From an uncultured Bacteroidota bacterium (GTDB lineage: Bacteria; Bacteroidota; Bacteroidia; NS11-12g; UBA955): DNA of 7,844 bases. The translations under genes were made by a program, and so were the position numbers. Every line of letters begins with the position of its first letter. The first letter of the stretch is position 1. Location of the stretch: assembly GCA_903959115.1 (NCBI GenBank), contig CAJBVU010000003.1, positions 1-7,844 of the forward strand, written 5' to 3'. Shown piece by piece: positions 1 through 5,770 of the stretch. Under the pieces are notes generated by a model that was given only the letters and a program-made list of their open reading frames with translations, was not told the DNA's origin and did not search any database.

Positions 1-381
1 GTGATCATTTTGACACCCGTGCTCTCTGAACAACAGATGAAAGATGCTGTTACAGGCTACAGAGAGTTGATCACCGGCAATGGAGGGGAGTTAGTCCACG
101 AAGAAAATTGGGGACTAACCAAACTAGCCTACCCTATCCAGAAAAAAGGCACGGGATTTTATCACTTGTTCGAATTCAAGGCAAACCCTGAATTCATCAA
201 GTCTTTTGAACTAGTTTTTCGCCGCGACGAGCGCATCTTGCGTTACCTCACTGTGAAGTTAGACCGTTGGGGTGTTGATTTCAATCAACGCAAACGCAAT
301 GGTGAGCTTCGTACGGTAACTCCACAAGGAACGAAAGTTGTTGTTAAAAAGAAAATCGAAATTGAGGAGGACGAACTATGA
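1..381 (+). CDS. rpsF: 30S ribosomal protein bS6 (5' end missing)
   Basis: bS6 is a small-subunit ribosomal protein that pairs with bS18 on the platform of the 30S subunit. The family pattern is clear: ILTPVLSEQQ near the N terminus, ENWGLTKLAYPIQKK and GTGFYHLFEF in the middle, then a FRRDERILRYLTVKLDR block, ending in a basic stretch and the acidic tail EIEEDEL. The GTG at base 1 is unlikely to be the start. bS6 proteins normally begin with about five more residues (of the M-x-x-YE-T type) before the V-I-I-L strand, so this GTG most likely encodes the valine of that strand and the true start lies just outside the window. The stop codon TGA overlaps the rpsR start as ATGA. The Glu-Glu-Asp codons near the 3' end (GAG GAG GAC) also form the SD sequence of rpsR. 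Identity is certain; only the 5' end is unresolved. Confidence 0.96.
   Translation: MIILTPVLSEQQMKDAVTGYRELITGNGGELVHEENWGLTKLAYPIQKKGTGFYHLFEFKANPEFIKSFELVFRRDERILRYLTVKLDRWGVDFNQRKRNGELRTVTPQGTKVVVKKKIEIEEDEL
364..370 (+). promoter_or_regulatory. Strong Shine-Dalgarno sequence of rpsR
   Basis: GAGGAGG ends 7 bases before the rpsR ATG and lies inside the last codons of rpsF. Strong SDs are rare in Bacteroidota, whose ribosomes hide the anti-SD behind bS21, bS18 and bS6. Structural work on the Flavobacterium johnsoniae ribosome reported that the bS21 and/or bS18 genes of this phylum often keep a strong SD and proposed that it serves autoregulation. This site fits that pattern. The regulatory role here is inference. 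Confidence 0.8.
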
Positions 382-641
382 GCAAAGATTCTAATTTTAT
401 CTTCAACCAAACCCCGCAGGTTCTGCAAAAGAAGAAGTATTGCCGTTTCAAAAAACACGGTATTAAATACATCGACTACAAGGACGGTGAGTTTTTATTG
501 AAGTTCATCAACGAGCAAGGCAAGATTTTGCCACGTCGTATCACTGGTACCTCTTTGAAGTATCAACGTAAAATTTCTGTAGCAATTAAAAGAGCACGTC
601 ACCTGTCGTTGCTTCCTTTCGTTGCTGATGGTTTAAAATAA
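378..641 (+). CDS. rpsR: 30S ribosomal protein bS18
   Basis: bS18 is a small-subunit protein that binds bS6 on the 30S platform; in Bacteroidota it also helps cover the anti-SD tail of 16S rRNA. The 87-residue product has the usual family length. It shows the KKKYCRF motif at residues 18-24 and the family core GKILPRRITGTSLKYQRK at residues 48-65, followed by the basic helix IKRARHLSLLPF (70-81). The ATG overlaps the rpsF stop as ATGA, which suggests translational coupling in addition to the strong SD at 364-370. The next gene, rplI, starts 15 bases downstream, so the three genes form one operon. No alternative identity is plausible. Confidence 0.98.
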   Translation: MSKDSNFIFNQTPQVLQKKKYCRFKKHGIKYIDYKDGEFLLKFINEQGKILPRRITGTSLKYQRKISVAIKRARHLSLLPFVADGLK

Positions 642-642
642 G

Positions 643-650
643 AAGGAGGA
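643..650 (+). promoter_or_regulatory. Strong Shine-Dalgarno sequence of rplI
   Basis: AAGGAGGA lies in the 15-base gap between rpsR and rplI and ends 6 bases before the rplI ATG, at near-ideal spacing. It is almost fully complementary to a canonical anti-SD. Only this gene and rpsR have such a site; the other genes in the window have none. It fixes the rplI start at 657. Confidence 0.8.
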
Positions 651-656
651 AGACAC

Positions 657-1097
657 ATGAAAATCATTCTCACCCAAGACGTAAAAAACCTAGGTCACAA
701 AGATGACGTGGTAGTTGTAAAAGACGGTTACGCTAGGAACTTTTTGATTCCTACAGGAAAAGCAAAATTGGCAAACGAAGGCGCATTGAAAATGTTAGCC
801 GAAGATATGCGTCAGCGCGCGTTCAAAATGGACAAATTGCGTAAAGATGCAGAAGCGTTGGCTGAAAAATTGAATGGATCTACAATTAATCTTGCTGCAA
901 AAGCGGGTGCTAGTGGAAAAATCTTCGGTTCAGTTACCAGCTTACAAGTTGCTAATGTATTGAAAGAAAAAGGGTTTGATGTAGACCGCCGTAAAATTGT
1001 TTTTGATGATATTAAAAGCATCGGAACTTACGAAGCCAACATCAACTTGTTTAAAGATATCAATGCAACCATCACTTTAGATGTGATTGCAGAGTAA
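657..1097 (+). CDS. rplI: 50S ribosomal protein bL9
   Basis: bL9 is a large-subunit protein that binds 23S rRNA near the L1 stalk base and reaches out from the ribosome. The 146-residue product is of normal length. The N-terminal domain carries the bL9 signature at about residues 13-36 (G13, then a valine run, DGYARNFLIP and TGKA). A long charged connecting helix follows at about 42-75 (KMLAEDMRQRAFKMDKLRK), and the C-terminal domain at about 78-146 includes the conserved GKIFGSVTS. It is the last gene of the rpsF-rpsR-rplI operon, followed 26 bases later by a strong hairpin terminator. Confidence 0.98.
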   Translation: MKIILTQDVKNLGHKDDVVVVKDGYARNFLIPTGKAKLANEGALKMLAEDMRQRAFKMDKLRKDAEALAEKLNGSTINLAAKAGASGKIFGSVTSLQVANVLKEKGFDVDRRKIVFDDIKSIGTYEANINLFKDINATITLDVIAE

Positions 1098-1123
1098 TCT
1101 TTTACTTCTAATATTTATCTGTT

Positions 1124-1155
1124 AAAGGTCGCCCTCGGGCGACCTTTATTTTTTT
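1124..1155 (+). terminator. Rho-independent terminator of rpsF-rpsR-rplI
   Basis: A perfect 10-bp stem (AAAGGTCGCC at 1124-1133 pairing with 1138-1147) closes a CTCG loop and runs straight into a TATTTTTTT tract. It begins 26 bases after the rplI stop and ends 21 bases before the next start codon. Confidence 0.92.
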
Positions 1156-1160
1156 ATCAG

Positions 1161-1168
1161 TACCTTTG
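1161..1168 (+). promoter_or_regulatory. Predicted -7 promoter box of the exporter gene
   Basis: TACCTTTG matches the Bacteroidota -7 consensus TAnnTTTG and lies just after the operon terminator. The ATG follows 8 bases later, so transcription would start almost at the start codon. I see no good -33 TTG at 17-23 bases upstream, because the terminator T-tract occupies that space. Confidence 0.6.
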
Positions 1169-1176
1169 CAGCATCT

Positions 1177-3531
1177 ATGTGGGATAAAATAGCAAGCTTT
1201 ATTCTTAAGCAGCGCGCACTTTTCTTGATATTGATCATAGCTTTCACCGGAGTGATGGGTTACTATGCAACAAAAGTTAAGTTGGAGTATGCCATGCAAA
1301 AATTGGTGCCAAGTAACGATGCGGATTTCTTGGCGTATCAGAAATTTCAAAAAACGTTTGGCTTAGACAATAACAAAGTTGTTGTAGGATTTAATAGTGA
1401 TAAACTCTTTGAACTTAAGAACTTCAGGGCCTATTATAAGATGTGTGAAGACATGTCGAATATCCCTGGTGTTAACCAAGTCATCAGCCCAACTCGCTTA
1501 TTTGATTTGCGTACGGATACGGCAGGTAAATTTGAAATCAAACCTGCATTTACCCATGCACCAACTACCCAAGCCGAAGTAGATAGCATCCGAGATAAAT
1601 TCTTGGATATGCGATTCTATCAAGGGATGTTGTATAACAAGAATACCAATTCTGCGTTGGTGTTATTGGTGCTCGACAGTAAGACCCAGGAATCAGAAAA
1701 GAGGGTGGGACTGATTCGTAGCATCGAAAAAACAGCAAAGGAATATGAAGACCTTTCTGGTGCTGAAATGCATATCGGTGGTTTGCCGTATGTTAGGACT
1801 GAAATGGCGACCACTGTAAAAAGTGAAATGGTTCTCTTTACGGTGATTGCTTTTTTGGTGACGGCCAGTTTGATTTTGGTGTTTTTCCGAAGCCTTAGCA
1901 CCTTAGCCATTGCCATTGTCTTTATTGGAATAGGGGTTTTGGTGATGTTTGGCGTGTGCGGAATGTTGGGTTATAAACTAACCTTGCTCACGGGAACGCT
2001 TCCGCCATTGCTGGTCGTGATTGGGGTTCAAAATGCCATTTATCTCATCAATAAATACCACGAAGAATATCGTAAACATGGAAACAAAGCCAAAGCATTG
2101 GCCAGGATTATATCACGCGTTGGAGTAGCTACATTCCTGATCAATTTTACAACAGCGGTTGGATTTGGTACATTCTATTTCACCAAGACACAGATGCTAG
2201 AGCATTATGGTGTGGTTTCTTTCATTACCATCAACTTGGTATTCTTTATTAATATTATTGGTATTCCTGCCCTTTATAGCTTCTTGCCAGTTCCATCTGA
2301 CAAGCAAATTGCTCACCTCGACAATAAAAATATCAATCAGTTTTTGGGATGGGTGAAGTTTATGGTATTTAATCATAAGCGAAGAATTTATTTCTGGTTT
2401 ATCGCATTAACAGTACTGAGCACCACGTTTGTTTTTCGTTTACATCCTTTGGCATATATGGTGGATGATGTTCCACGAAGCTCAAAATTGTATCAGGATT
2501 TATTGTACTTCCAGGAGCATTACAAAGGTGTAATGCCTTATGAAATCGTTGTTCGTACTCATGATGATGGCGACATAGGTACTTTTGAAACCCTAGACAA
2601 AGTAAATCGTTTGCAGCGTGCCCTGAAAAAATACCCAGAATTCTCAAAACCGATGTCGGTTGTGGAAGTGGTCTGCTACGCCAATCAAACGGTGAATGAG
2701 GGCGATCCTGCTTTTTATCGTATGCCCAATGCACTGGATTTGGCCGATATCATGGCTCGAATGCCAATGTCCAAGTCTAACGAAAAAAATCAAATGATGT
2801 CGGGTTTGATAGATAGCAGCAGAACCGGTTTGCGTATTAGTTATCAAATCAAAGATGTTGGTTCTACCTCTTTAGATAGTATTAATAAGGAAGTTGCGGT
2901 GATCATTGATAGGATTTTCCCCAAGGATGAATACGCAGTAAAAGTAACTGGCACTTCTGCGGTGTTTATGAAAGGCAATTCCTACCTATTCGGTAGTTTA
3001 GGTAGAGCCACATTTTGGTCGTTGATTATCATCACAATCACGATGGGATTCTTGTTTCCATCTATCCGAATGATTGTGATAGCGGTGATTCCTAACATCA
3101 TTCCATTGCTTGTTACAGCAGGTACGATGGGCTATTTTGGTGTGCCCCTGAAGCCATCAACTATCTTAGTATTTAGTATCGCTTTTGGGATAACAGTAGA
3201 TGCAACCATCCACTTCATCATTACCTTTAGGCGAGAGCTTGTTAAGCATAATAAATCGGTGAGAGAAGCGCTCAATGGAACCATTGTAGAGGTAGGGTTG
3301 AGTATGATTTATAGCATGGTAGCCATTTGTGCCGGATTCTTGATTTTTACATTCTCTAATTTCCAAGGAACCCAAGCGTTGGGTTGGTTAACCGGTTTAA
3401 CCTTGCTTACGGGTATGGCGGCGAATTTGTTCTTGTTGCCTGCGATGATTTTGAGTCTTGAGAATTCTTTGAACGCCAAGGAAGAACTTACAGAACAGGT
3501 GCTTGAAATTCCCGACGAGGACGAGGATTGA
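1177..3531 (+). CDS. RND/MMPL-family membrane exporter
   Basis: This is a 784-residue inner-membrane protein of the RND superfamily, of the short COG1033/MMPL type (sterol-sensing-domain-like fold), not the roughly 1,050-residue AcrB type. Two half-repeats are visible. TM1 (about 14-30) precedes a periplasmic loop (about 35-215), then TM2-6 cluster at 218-237, 244-267, 270-291, 315-337 and 346-371. TM7 (403-422) precedes a second loop, then TM8-12 lie at about 611-629, 631-656, 663-686, 707-728 and 734-760. The TM10 motif GITVDATIHF keeps Asp675, the likely proton-relay residue; the matching TM4 motif (GVQNAIYLINKY, 283-294) has Gln285 instead. The substrate cannot be told from sequence. No membrane-fusion or outer-membrane partner is adjacent, so it may act alone. 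The C terminus ends in an acidic tail (IPDEDED). The start at 1177 is supported by a -7 box 8 bases upstream. It is monocistronic, and the gene on the other strand ends 11 bases beyond its stop. Confidence 0.9.
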   Translation: MWDKIASFILKQRALFLILIIAFTGVMGYYATKVKLEYAMQKLVPSNDADFLAYQKFQKTFGLDNNKVVVGFNSDKLFELKNFRAYYKMCEDMSNIPGVNQVISPTRLFDLRTDTAGKFEIKPAFTHAPTTQAEVDSIRDKFLDMRFYQGMLYNKNTNSALVLLVLDSKTQESEKRVGLIRSIEKTAKEYEDLSGAEMHIGGLPYVRTEMATTVKSEMVLFTVIAFLVTASLILVFFRSLSTLAIAIVFIGIGVLVMFGVCGMLGYKLTLLTGTLPPLLVVIGVQNAIYLINKYHEEYRKHGNKAKALARIISRVGVATFLINFTTAVGFGTFYFTKTQMLEHYGVVSFITINLVFFINIIGIPALYSFLPVPSDKQIAHLDNKNINQFLGWVKFMVFNHKRRIYFWFIALTVLSTTFVFRLHPLAYMVDDVPRSSKLYQDLLYFQEHYKGVMPYEIVVRTHDDGDIGTFETLDKVNRLQRALKKYPEFSKPMSVVEVVCYANQTVNEGDPAFYRMPNALDLADIMARMPMSKSNEKNQMMSGLIDSSRTGLRISYQIKDVGSTSLDSINKEVAVIIDRIFPKDEYAVKVTGTSAVFMKGNSYLFGSLGRATFWSLIIITITMGFLFPSIRMIVIAVIPNIIPLLVTAGTMGYFGVPLKPSTILVFSIAFGITVDATIHFIITFRRELVKHNKSVREALNGTIVEVGLSMIYSMVAICAGFLIFTFSNFQGTQALGWLTGLTLLTGMAANLFLLPAMILSLENSLNAKEELTEQVLEIPDEDED

Positions 3532-3542
3532 TCTGTGTTTAG

Positions 3543-4517
3543 TTAGTTTATTACCAACTGATTGCAACCCCGGAGGTCGCTAAAATCGATTCGGCCCAGT
3601 ACTTCGAAACTTCCATCTTCGTGTGTTTTACCCAAATCGTCGGTTGCGATAAATGAGCAACTATAAACGTTGGCCAAGTCAATAATACAGATTCTGCCGG
3701 TTTTCTCATGGCCAAACCACTGTTTCGGGTCGCCGGGATCTTGAATGCAAATTTTCATCCAGGGCGGGCAATGAAACCTCCCATTTTTTTGGGAGTAGGC
3801 CTGACTCAATAGTTCCGTCATCCCGTATTCTGAATGGACATGTTGAACGCCCAAATGTGTTGTTAGTTGGTTTTGTAGTTCCTCTCTCGTGATTTCCGGC
3901 CCTCGGCCTTTCATGCCTCCAGTTTCCATCACAATTGTGTGGTTCCATTGTTGCTTAGGAATGGATTGAATCATCTCTAGCATCGCAAAGGTGACACCCA
4001 AAAGAAGGGTAGGCACATTTTTATATTCGTTGTCTTGAATGATTTTGACAACCGTTTCGTATTCATTTAAATAGAATCCACTGTTCAATTTTCCTTTCTT
4101 GATGAAATGATCTACCATATAAACTAGCGAAGATCCAGTTCTTTCGAGGTAACTTGGCAGCAAGCCAATAACGCAGTAGTTTTCTATCGGCCCGTAGAAT
4201 TTTTCAAACCCTTTCGTAAAGCTTTCTTCGTAAATACCAAGGTTAGCCACTGGGTGAAGTGAAGGCACACTCCCCGTTGTTCCTGAGCTACTAAAAATTA
4301 TTTCGGCCGGTTTGTTATTGCTTAGGATTGTATGACTTTTGAAAAAAGCGATTGGCAAAAAAGTAAACTCGTTTGATGTTGGTGGGTAAAGTCGATGCCA
4401 TTCGGCGAAAAGCGGATTGTTTTTTTGTTGAAATTGAAAAATTAACTGTGCCCAATCATTAAATTTGGACGTAGGGATGTGGAATAAGTTTTCAATATTT
4501 TCAATGGTTTCCGTCAT
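3543..4517 (-). CDS. LuxE-family acyl-protein synthetase (AMP-forming)
   Basis: The 324-residue product belongs to the LuxE-like branch of the adenylate-forming enzymes, which activate a fatty acid with ATP and transfer it to a protein thiol. Visible motifs are SSSGTTG (76-82, phosphate-binding loop), TGGMKGRGPEITREEL (about 197-212), SEYGMTELLSQAY (229-241), IATDDLG (about 290-296) and the C-terminal FEVLGRIDFSDLRGCNQLV. All core motifs are intact. Here it is not a bioluminescence gene, since no luxAB or luxC lies nearby; the substrate and acceptor protein are unknown. The reading frame stays open upstream to an ATG at 4601, but I chose 4517 for two reasons: homologues as I recall them begin about this far before the FNDWAQLIFQFQ helix, and a good minus-strand promoter box sits at 4564-4557, downstream of the 4601 start. 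Its 5' end overlaps the divergent lipoprotein gene. It converges on the exporter gene with only 11 bases between stops. Confidence 0.88.
   Translation of the reverse strand: MTETIENIENLFHIPTSKFNDWAQLIFQFQQKNNPLFAEWHRLYPPTSNEFTFLPIAFFKSHTILSNNKPAEIIFSSSGTTGSVPSLHPVANLGIYEESFTKGFEKFYGPIENYCVIGLLPSYLERTGSSLVYMVDHFIKKGKLNSGFYLNEYETVVKIIQDNEYKNVPTLLLGVTFAMLEMIQSIPKQQWNHTIVMETGGMKGRGPEITREELQNQLTTHLGVQHVHSEYGMTELLSQAYSQKNGRFHCPPWMKICIQDPGDPKQWFGHEKTGRICIIDLANVYSCSFIATDDLGKTHEDGSFEVLGRIDFSDLRGCNQLVIN
4434..4467 (+). promoter_or_regulatory. Predicted promoter of the lipoprotein gene, inside luxE-like
   Basis: The -7 box TAAATTTG (4460-4467) matches TAnnTTTG exactly, with a TTG at 4434-4436 separated from it by 23 bases, within the 17-23 range known for Flavobacterium promoters. 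The ATG at 4477 follows 9 bases after the box. On the other strand these bases encode Lys18-Phe19-Asn20 of the LuxE-like protein. Confidence 0.6.
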
Positions 4518-5019
4518 GCTGGTGTTGGCAGGGACAATAATTTCTTGTAATCCCAACAAAGATAATGTCTCGGCCGTTCCCAAACTGACATTTGATGGCA
4601 TTTATAAGTTTAACAGTGGATATGGATATGATAGTTTTATCGAAATCGATTTGGGTTATGAAGACAGCGATGGGGATTTGGGACTAGAGGATGCAGATAC
4701 GCTATTTCCGTTTGGCTACCAACAGAAGGAATTTTACAATTTGAAGGTCTATTACCAGCATAAAATTGGGGCCAAGTGGGTGAATCCGATGAATCCCTTG
4801 CTAGGTCCTAGCGATACGCTCGTTTTACACGAGAGAATCAGAAATATCACACCTACTGGCCGCAGCAAAGCGGTTCATGGCAATTTGGTTTTGAACATTC
4901 CAGCGAGGCCTTTTCAGTATCGGGGCGATACAGTGAGATTTACAATTCAGTTTACGGATCGTGCGTTACATAAAAGTAACATTATTGTAACACCTTCAAT
5001 TTTGTTAGAGCATCCATAA
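4477..5019 (+). CDS. Hypothetical lipoprotein with DSDGDLGL motif
   Basis: This encodes a 180-residue predicted lipoprotein. A signal peptide (MWNKFSIF, then a hydrophobic run) ends in a lipobox, Ile21-Ile22-Ser23-Cys24, so Cys24 should be lipidated after signal peptidase II cleavage. The mature part has an acidic motif DSDGDLGLEDAD (63-74) that resembles a calcium-binding loop. Further on are RIRNITPTGRSKAVHG and a C-terminal RFTIQFTDRALHKSN segment, a pattern I recognise from small hypothetical lipoproteins of Bacteroidota. No function is known to me. An in-frame ATG exists at 4465, but the predicted -7 box overlaps it, so 4477 is the likelier start; ATG 4504 would lose the only basic residue of the signal peptide. 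It overlaps the divergent LuxE-like gene by 41 bases. OmpH follows in the same direction after a 61-base gap. Confidence 0.82.
   Translation: MWNKFSIFSMVSVMLVLAGTIISCNPNKDNVSAVPKLTFDGIYKFNSGYGYDSFIEIDLGYEDSDGDLGLEDADTLFPFGYQQKEFYNLKVYYQHKIGAKWVNPMNPLLGPSDTLVLHERIRNITPTGRSKAVHGNLVLNIPARPFQYRGDTVRFTIQFTDRALHKSNIIVTPSILLEHP
4557..4584 (-). promoter_or_regulatory. Predicted promoter of the luxE-like gene, inside the lipoprotein gene
   Basis: Read on the minus strand, TATCTTTG at 4564-4557 is a classic Bacteroidota -7 box, and TTTG at 4584-4581 is a candidate -33 element 16 bases from it, one base short of the usual range. Transcription would start near 4550, giving a leader of about 30 bases before the ATG at 4517. 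On the plus strand the -7 box falls within codons Asn27 to Asn30 of the lipoprotein. Confidence 0.55.
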
Positions 5020-5035
5020 ATCGAGGAAAAATCTA

Positions 5036-5043
5036 TATTTTCG
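5036..5043 (+). promoter_or_regulatory. Weak candidate -7 box before ompH 1
   Basis: TATTTTCG differs from TAnnTTTG at one position and lies in the 61-base gap after the lipoprotein gene. No -33 TTG was found at the right distance. The gene could equally be co-transcribed with the lipoprotein gene, since no terminator is visible between them. Confidence 0.3.
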
Positions 5044-5080
5044 TGCAGTAATGAGTTTTGGCATGCGGTTTGACAAATCA

Positions 5081-5749
5081 ATGAAAATGAAAAAACAGTT
5101 CCTTTTAATTTGCGTGATGATGATTTTGGGTGTAAGCAACGCTCAAAAGAGTCAGGTAATTGGATTCGTGGATTCAGACGTGATTTTGGCGAAGTTGCCA
5201 GAATACAGAGCGGCGCAGAAGGATTTGGATGATTTGGCTGCCAAATATCAGGGAGAGGCTCAGTTGATGCAATCGTCGTTGGAGCAGATGTATCGCGATT
5301 TTACAGCGGAAGAAATTTTGTTGACCAATGAGAAACGCCGTCAGAAAAAAGAAGCCATCGAACAGAAAGAGTCTGAGTTAATTAAATTTAGAGAAACAAA
5401 ATTTGGCCCAACGGGAGAACTATATCAGGAGCGTGCTAGGTTGGTGAAGCCGTTACAAGACAAAGTTTACGATGCCATACAGAACGTAGCCAAAAAAGAG
5501 GGTTATGCCTATATTTTTGACAAATCGGGTGGGGCGTTGATGCTTTATGCGGATCAGAAGTATGATAAAACATTGGAAGTGATGGAAGCGTTAGGAATTC
5601 CAACAGAGGATTTACCAGGTGCCACGGCCACACCGGCAAATCCAAATACCCAAACACGCCCAGGTGGTGTTAAACCCAATATACCTGCACCCAAAGGGAA
5701 TGTTCCCAATGGGACATCGCCAACAGGAAATCAGGACGATAACGATTAA
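5081..5749 (+). CDS. OmpH/Skp-family periplasmic chaperone, paralogue 1
   Basis: Skp/OmpH proteins are periplasmic chaperones that hold unfolded outer-membrane proteins on their way to the BAM complex. The 222-residue product starts with a signal peptide (MKMKKQFLLICVMMILGVSNA, likely cleaved after Ala21). Next comes the family's first strand (VIGFVDSDVILAKLPEY), a long charged coiled-coil arm at about 40-115 (including EEILLTNEKRRQKKEAIEQK), and the closing segment GGALMLYADQKYDKTLEVME (about 150-169). A further tail of about 49 residues (174-222), rich in Pro, Gly, Asn and Thr and ending in DDND, is unusual for the family. The frame is open to an ATG at 5051; I prefer 5081 because it gives a compact signal peptide, but 5051 is possible, since the weak -7 box lies 7 bases before it. 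A second ompH follows after 21 bases. Confidence 0.88.
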   Translation: MKMKKQFLLICVMMILGVSNAQKSQVIGFVDSDVILAKLPEYRAAQKDLDDLAAKYQGEAQLMQSSLEQMYRDFTAEEILLTNEKRRQKKEAIEQKESELIKFRETKFGPTGELYQERARLVKPLQDKVYDAIQNVAKKEGYAYIFDKSGGALMLYADQKYDKTLEVMEALGIPTEDLPGATATPANPNTQTRPGGVKPNIPAPKGNVPNGTSPTGNQDDND

Positions 5750-5756
5750 TAAAAAC

Positions 5757-5764
5757 TAAATTTG
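5757..5764 (+). promoter_or_regulatory. Candidate -7 box before ompH 2
   Basis: TAAATTTG is an exact TAnnTTTG match in the 21-base gap between the two ompH genes, 6 bases before the ATG at 5771. No -33 TTG is evident, and the short gap also allows read-through from ompH 1, so this may be an internal promoter or chance. Confidence 0.42.
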
Positions 5765-5770
5765 ATATAC

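Noticed and set aside
1..3. GTG as the rpsF start codon
   Set aside because: Family comparison indicates about five residues are missing before the V-I-I-L strand; the GTG most likely encodes an internal valine and the gene is cut by the window edge.
1108..1350. Minus-strand open frame over the terminator and exporter start
   Set aside because: It crosses a strong terminator and well-supported coding sequence, has no promoter box or recognisable protein features, and looks like a chance frame.
3541..3559. Possible bidirectional terminator between the convergent genes
   Set aside because: Only a 6-bp stem with a wobble (AGTTAG/CCAACT) and no proper T-tract; too weak to call.
3706..3948. Open frame on the minus strand in another frame within the luxE-like gene
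   Set aside because: It is a shadow of the well-supported luxE-like frame, with no start signal and a composition unlike a real protein.
3543..4517. Bioluminescence (lux) locus
   Set aside because: Only a LuxE-family enzyme is present; there are no luxA, luxB, luxC or luxD genes, and LuxE-like genes are common in non-luminous Bacteroidota.
4518..4601. Longer luxE-like start at 4601
   Set aside because: The extra 28 residues do not resemble the start of LuxE homologues as I know them, and the best minus-strand -7 box (4564-4557) lies downstream of 4601. The choice remains inference.
5051..5080. Upstream ATG (5051) for the first ompH
   Set aside because: It would add ten residues ahead of an already complete signal peptide. 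It is not excluded, because a weak -7 box sits 7 bases before it.
5762..5770. TTG start for the second ompH
   Set aside because: ATG 5771 gives a standard signal peptide, and the TTG lies within the predicted -7 box TAAATTTG.
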